In this document: positions 6,451-9,104 of the stretch, one piece after another | Numbering within the stretch: position 1 is the first letter of the stretch | Layout of the letters: the number at the start of each line of letters is the position of its first letter | Origin: Ectopseudomonas composti | Lineage (GTDB): Bacteria > Pseudomonadota > Gammaproteobacteria > Pseudomonadales > Pseudomonadaceae | Assembly: GCA_946886245.1 (NCBI GenBank) | Contig: CAMPIF010000144.1 | Location: forward strand, 1 to 9,104 | Reading direction: 5' to 3' | DNA: 9,104 bases | Notes under the pieces: generated by a model | Told to the model about the DNA's origin: nothing | The model's database searches: none | Seen by the model: the letters and a program-made list of their open reading frames with translations, nothing else | Made by a program: the position numbers and the translations under genes

Positions 6451-6646
6451 GCTACCCCCTGTGTCTTGTTGTTATCGCGGACGGGTTCAGCGAAGGGCTG
6501 GGCATCCATGACCGGCCAGGCAGGGCCGACGACGCACGGGCTCAGCACGACGCGTGTGACAGCGTCCGTTTCAGGCTCATAGAGTGTGGTACAGGATTGC
6601 CGGGATGGCAGGGAGCTGGGCAGAAAAATAGGCGATGACGATCAAG

Positions 6647-6675
6647 GCGGTGGACAACCGCAGGCTGTCCACCGC
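6647..6675 (-). terminator. Hairpin after the SDR gene, probable terminator
   Basis: A perfect 10-base inverted repeat, GCGGTGGACA (6647-6656) and TGTCCACCGC (6666-6675), has a 9-base loop and begins 6 bases past the SDR stop codon. On the minus strand the stem is followed by CTTGATCG, not a T run; a short T run appears only about 17 bases further on (around 6624-6628). It could stop or trim the transcript of the SDR operon before it reaches the ligase operon promoter. Its position and strength favour a transcript-end role. Confidence 0.5.
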
Positions 6676-6681
6676 GACGCT

Positions 6682-7458
6682 CTAGGCGGTCGGCACCGTG
6701 CCGCCATCGATCAGGAATTCACTGCCGGTGATGGCGGCTGCCCGAGCTGACGCCAGGAAAGCGATGAGTTCAGCGACTTCCGACGGTTTCGATGGGCGGC
6801 CGAGCGGAATGCCTCCCAGCGCCTCCATGATGATGCGCTTGCCGCCTTCGTAATCCGTGCCCGCCTCCTCTGCCAATCGCTCGGCCAGGGCCACCGATGC
6901 CTCGGTTTCGATCCAGCCCGGAGCAACCCTCACGACGCGCACGCCCTTGGGTGACACCTCCTTCGACAGGCTCTTGCTGTAAGTCGAGAGGGCGGCCTTG
7001 GCTGCGGCATATGCGGTGGTCGCCTCGGGCAGTGGCAAACGACTCTGGATGGATGTCACATGAATGATCACGCCCGCTGCGCGCTGCAGCATGCCCGGAA
7101 GCAGCGCACGGTCCAGACGTACAGCCGGAAACAGGTTCAGATCGAGCTCGCGCTGCCACTGCCCGTCATCCAGCGCAGCAAAACCGCCGCCGGGAGCGGA
7201 CGAGCCACCCAGCACATGCACGAGGATGTCGACCCCGCCCAAGCGCTGCTCCGCAGCCGCCACCAGCGCAGCGCAACCTTCTCGGGTACAAAGATCGGCC
7301 TCAACGAAGATATCTGGCGGCACGCCACTATCGGCCTGTCGCGCCGCGGTCAGCACCTGCGCCCCCTCGGCGTGGAACAAACGAACCACTGCGAGCCCCA
7401 CGCCTTTGGTACCACCGGTGACCAGCACACGCTTGCCGGCAAGTTCGAGGTTCATCAT
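6682..7458 (-). CDS. Short-chain dehydrogenase/reductase (SDR)
   Basis: This is a classical SDR oxidoreductase of 258 residues. The Rossmann cofactor loop TGGTKGVG is at 14-21. The usual NNAG is replaced by HVLGGSS (81-87). The catalytic set is Asn108 in DLNLF, Ser136 in HVTS, Tyr150 and Lys154 in YAAAK. PGWIET (180-185) and a C-terminal FLIDGGT complete the fold. Arg40 after the second strand (LTAARQ) would fit NADPH, but the preference is uncertain. The substrate is unknown. The start at 7458 overlaps the stop of the upstream NTF2-like gene in an ATGA arrangement, so translation is coupled; an adjacent ATG at 7455 would also do. The two genes form an operon read away from a LysR-type regulator, a common layout for small inducible oxidoreductase units. 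Confidence 0.9.
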   Translation of the reverse strand: MMNLELAGKRVLVTGGTKGVGLAVVRLFHAEGAQVLTAARQADSGVPPDIFVEADLCTREGCAALVAAAEQRLGGVDILVHVLGGSSAPGGGFAALDDGQWQRELDLNLFPAVRLDRALLPGMLQRAAGVIIHVTSIQSRLPLPEATTAYAAAKAALSTYSKSLSKEVSPKGVRVVRVAPGWIETEASVALAERLAEEAGTDYEGGKRIIMEALGGIPLGRPSKPSEVAELIAFLASARAAAITGSEFLIDGGTVPTA

Positions 7459-7784
7459 GGGGCAATCTCCAGTGAGCTGATCCGCCCATCACGGAGCGTG
7501 AAGACATGCCTGAGCGCTAGCGGGCTGCCGGGAAAATCACCGCTCAGCATTGCCGTGACGCTCAGTTGATCACCCTCGCCAGATGACTCGATGGGCTCCA
7601 CCCGATAAGTGAATGCCTGCCGCGCGGCCCGCTGCCAGGATTCGATGGCCTCGATCCCCTGATGGCTGCGGTCTTCATCGATCACGCGGGCGTCCGCGCA
7701 GAAACACGCCGCCATGCGTGAGATGTCATCACCGTTGCTGATCTCGAAGTAGGCCTGAACGGCGCTCGGCAATTGCAGGTTCAT
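7455..7784 (-). CDS. NTF2/SnoaL-like fold protein
   Basis: This is a protein of 109 residues with the pattern of the NTF2-like superfamily. An N-terminal helix is followed by [18 protein letters not shown], then the strand [21 protein letters not shown] typical of SnoaL-like proteins. Two strands follow, and the protein ends with [17 protein letters not shown]. Such proteins are small cone-shaped enzymes or ligand-binding partners, and the particular reaction cannot be told. The start at 7784 is supported by GAGGA about 8 bases upstream. The frame is open further upstream to 7913, but that would run over the regulator start and has no better ribosome-binding site. It is the first gene of a two-gene operon with the SDR and overlaps it by 4 bases, so the two probably act on the same compound. 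Confidence 0.8.
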   Translation of the reverse strand: MNLQLPSAVQAYFEISNGDDISRMAACFCADARVIDEDRSHQGIEAIESWQRAARQAFTYRVEPIESSGEGDQLSVTAMLSGDFPGSPLALRHVFTLRDGRISSLEIAP

Positions 7785-7839
7785 AAGCTGGGTCCTCTCG
7801 GGGTTGTCAGGCTTGCTGGACTGCCATCTTGCCTCTCGC

Positions 7840-7850
7840 CAGATAATCTG
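7840..7850. promoter_or_regulatory. Palindrome in the divergent spacer, candidate LysR-type operator
   Basis: CAGATAATCTG is an 11-base perfect palindrome around a central A. It sits in the middle of the 116-base spacer (7785-7900) between the NTF2/SDR operon and the divergent LysR-type gene, where such regulators normally bind. It contains a GATAAT that could also serve as a -10 element for the regulator gene, but no well-spaced -35 is seen. The call rests on position and symmetry alone. Confidence 0.3.
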
Positions 7851-7900
7851 CTCAATTGGGACAAAGCCTGATGACCAATCCCGCATAGAAGGACAATCCG

Positions 7901-8818
7901 ATGTCCGACTCACGTCTTACCCTTCATGAGCTGGAGGCCGTCCTGGCCGTGGCCCGCCGCGCCTCGTTTCGCCGGGCAGCGATCGACCTGAATGTCTCCA
8001 CCACTGCGCTGAGCAGCACCATCGCCAAGCTGGAGGCGACTCTGCAGACGCGCCTGTTCAATCGCACCACCCGCAGTGTGTCGCTGACAGCGGCGGGCAG
8101 CCGCTATCTTGAGCAGGTGAGACCAGCCCTGCAGGCTCTGCGCGGCGCGCTGGAAACGGTTCGCTCGCACAACGCAGAACCTGCTGGCGTGATACGAATC
8201 AACGCATTTGCCAGCGCAGCGCGCACGGCCCTCCTGCCACTGGTCCTGGAGTTTGCCGACCGCTACCCGCGCGTCCAGATCGATCTGGTGACGGAGGAGC
8301 GACTGGTGGACGTCGTCGCGGAAGGCTTCGATCTGGGCGTGCGCGCATCGAACCTGATCCCCAATGACATGATTGCCATCCCACTGGGCCAGACACAGCG
8401 CTATGCCGTGGTGGGGACGCCGCTGTATTTCTCCAAGCACGGTGAACCGCAGAACCCAGCGGATCTGATGCGGCATGAATGCCTGCGCATCCGGCTGCCC
8501 AACGGCGCCATCTATCCCTGGTACTTCGAACAGGCGGGCGAAGTGCTCAGGCTCGATGTCGAGGGTCGGTTCACCGTGGACGAGCCGAGTGTGGCCAAGG
8601 CCATCGTGCAAGCGAACGTGGCGCTCGGACTCTTTCTGGAGCAGGAGGTCCAGGCGCAAGTCGACGCTGGAGACCTGCAGCGGGTGCTGCAGGACTGGAC
8701 GCCGCCGAGAGATGAAATGTGTCTGTACTACCCCAATCGACGCAATCCGTCTGCCGCGCTCAAGGCATTCACGGACCTGGCCCGAGAGAACCTGCAGCGC
8801 TGCCCGCCCCCGGGCTGA
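7901..8818 (+). CDS. LysR-family transcriptional regulator
   Basis: This is a DNA-binding regulator of 305 residues, the standard length for the family. A winged helix-turn-helix occupies about residues 7-65 ([20 protein letters not shown], then [34 protein letters not shown]). A linker helix and a periplasmic-binding-protein-like effector domain from about residue 92 follow, with [19 protein letters not shown] and FDLGVRAS. The sequence resembles the CrgA/DmlR-like branch, whose members often control a neighbouring oxidoreductase gene. The ATG at 7901 has AAGGA 8 bases upstream. It is divergent from the NTF2/SDR operon and most likely controls that operon and itself in response to a small molecule that I cannot name. 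Confidence 0.92.
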   Translation: MSDSRLTLHELEAVLAVARRASFRRAAIDLNVSTTALSSTIAKLEATLQTRLFNRTTRSVSLTAAGSRYLEQVRPALQALRGALETVRSHNAEPAGVIRINAFASAARTALLPLVLEFADRYPRVQIDLVTEERLVDVVAEGFDLGVRASNLIPNDMIAIPLGQTQRYAVVGTPLYFSKHGEPQNPADLMRHECLRIRLPNGAIYPWYFEQAGEVLRLDVEGRFTVDEPSVAKAIVQANVALGLFLEQEVQAQVDAGDLQRVLQDWTPPRDEMCLYYPNRRNPSAALKAFTDLARENLQRCPPPG

Positions 8819-8832
8819 GCGGCGGGCGGGCA
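8801..8832. terminator. GC-rich hairpin across the LysR-type gene stop
   Basis: TGCCCGCCC (8801-8809) and GGGCGGGCA (8824-8832) form a 9-base perfect GC-rich stem with a 14-base loop that includes the regulator's TGA (8816-8818). It lies between two convergent genes with only 39 bases separating their stops. No T run follows on the plus strand (ATCGGGGT) and none on the minus strand, so it is a possible shared transcript-end structure rather than a clear intrinsic terminator. Confidence 0.3.
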
Positions 8833-8857
8833 ATCGGGGTGCAAGCGGGCGGCAATA

Positions 8858-9104
8858 TCAACCGCGATAAGGCGCTCCGGCCTTGGCCATCAGTGCGTTG
8901 TACTTCTTGAAGATGTCCACCACCTTGGCGCAGCGCGGGCTGGTCTTGGCGATTTCGTCCCAGAACTTCAACGCCTCGGCTTCCACCGTGGCCCACTCCT
9001 CGGCCGGGATGGAGGTCAGTTCCAGCTTGCCGCCTTCGACCCGCAGTTGCGCCTCGCCGCCCCAGTACCAGTGCTGGCGGTAGTAGTTGGAACTGTCCAT
9101 GCAC
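8858..9104 (-). CDS. C-terminal end of a probable TRAP-transporter substrate-binding protein (partial)
   Basis: Only the last 81 residues are in the window, and the frame runs off the right edge. The visible part has NYYRQHWYWGGEAQL, then IPAEEWATVEAEALKFWDEIAKTS, then AKVVDIFKKYNALMAKAGAPYR at the end. This helical C-terminus, with a WATVEAEALKFWDEIA helix and a YNALMAKAG tail, resembles what I know of DctP-type periplasmic substrate-binding proteins of TRAP transporters, which deliver organic acids to an inner-membrane permease. The ATG at 9100 is probably internal; there are only 4 upstream bases, so a start there cannot be judged. It converges on the LysR-type gene. An unrelated periplasmic protein is the main alternative. 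Confidence 0.55.
   Translation of the reverse strand, partial: CMDSSNYYRQHWYWGGEAQLRVEGGKLELTSIPAEEWATVEAEALKFWDEIAKTSPRCAKVVDIFKKYNALMAKAGAPYRG

Noticed and set aside
6482..6560. A sigma-54 promoter for the ligase operon (a TGGCC...TGC pattern on the minus strand)
   Set aside because: The spacing between the GG and GC elements is 12 bases instead of 10, and the flanking bases do not fit the -24/-12 consensus.
5662..6582. A 306-codon plus-strand frame opposite the glutamine-synthetase-like gene
   Set aside because: It is an antisense shadow; the minus strand carries all glutamine synthetase active-site motifs, and this frame has none of its own.
7910..8833. A 307-codon minus-strand frame opposite the LysR-type gene
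   Set aside because: It is a mirror of the regulator with low-complexity Gln/Arg/His content and no recognisable domain.
1..9104. A defence island, toxin-antitoxin pair, prophage, integron or CRISPR array
   Set aside because: No nuclease, helicase, reverse transcriptase, integrase, phage gene or regularly spaced repeat is present. The only repeats are the two REPINs and small hairpins.

Overview
The window reads as chromosomal DNA from a high-GC gammaproteobacterium, most likely a Pseudomonas of the mendocina/oleovorans/alcaligenes/stutzeri type. The grounds are the GC-rich codon use, the gene content, and two inverted pairs of a GTAGCCCGGAT-type REP element. This assignment rests on general resemblance, since no database search was possible. 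Gene density is normal. There is no tRNA, rRNA, CRISPR array, integrase or insertion sequence, and no gene-free stretch longer than about 230 bases.

Left part (1-2231, plus strand): the 3' end of an Hsp70-family ATPase of the short YegD type. Next is a tightly joined pair of a secreted DUF6152-type protein and a multi-pass DUF6644-type membrane protein, whose stop and start codons directly abut. Last is an acidic conserved-looking protein that I do not recognise.

Middle part (2358-6450, minus strand): a three-gene catabolic operon read from right to left. It encodes a glutamine-synthetase-like gamma-glutamyl ligase, an NAD(P)-dependent aldehyde dehydrogenase and an iron-type (group III) alcohol dehydrogenase. 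Together they suggest a pathway in which an amine or amino alcohol is capped with glutamate and an alcohol is then oxidised through the aldehyde to the acid. The substrate is not determined by the sequence. Two REP pairs (REPINs) sit in this operon. One lies in the gap between the ligase and the aldehyde dehydrogenase. The other lies at the 3' end, where it supplies the stop codon of the alcohol dehydrogenase.

Right part (6682-9104): a short minus-strand operon of an NTF2/SnoaL-fold protein and a short-chain dehydrogenase with overlapping stop and start codons. It is divergent from a LysR-family regulator that probably controls it. A small palindrome lies in the shared 116-base spacer. At the right edge, converging on the regulator, is the C-terminal end of what looks like a TRAP-transporter substrate-binding protein.

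Most of the window is ordinary metabolic and accessory content. The points most worth a second look are the REPIN that forms a stop codon, the unknown substrate of the ligase/ALDH/ADH operon, and the DUF6152/DUF6644 pair, whose mature secreted protein is predicted to begin with His-His.
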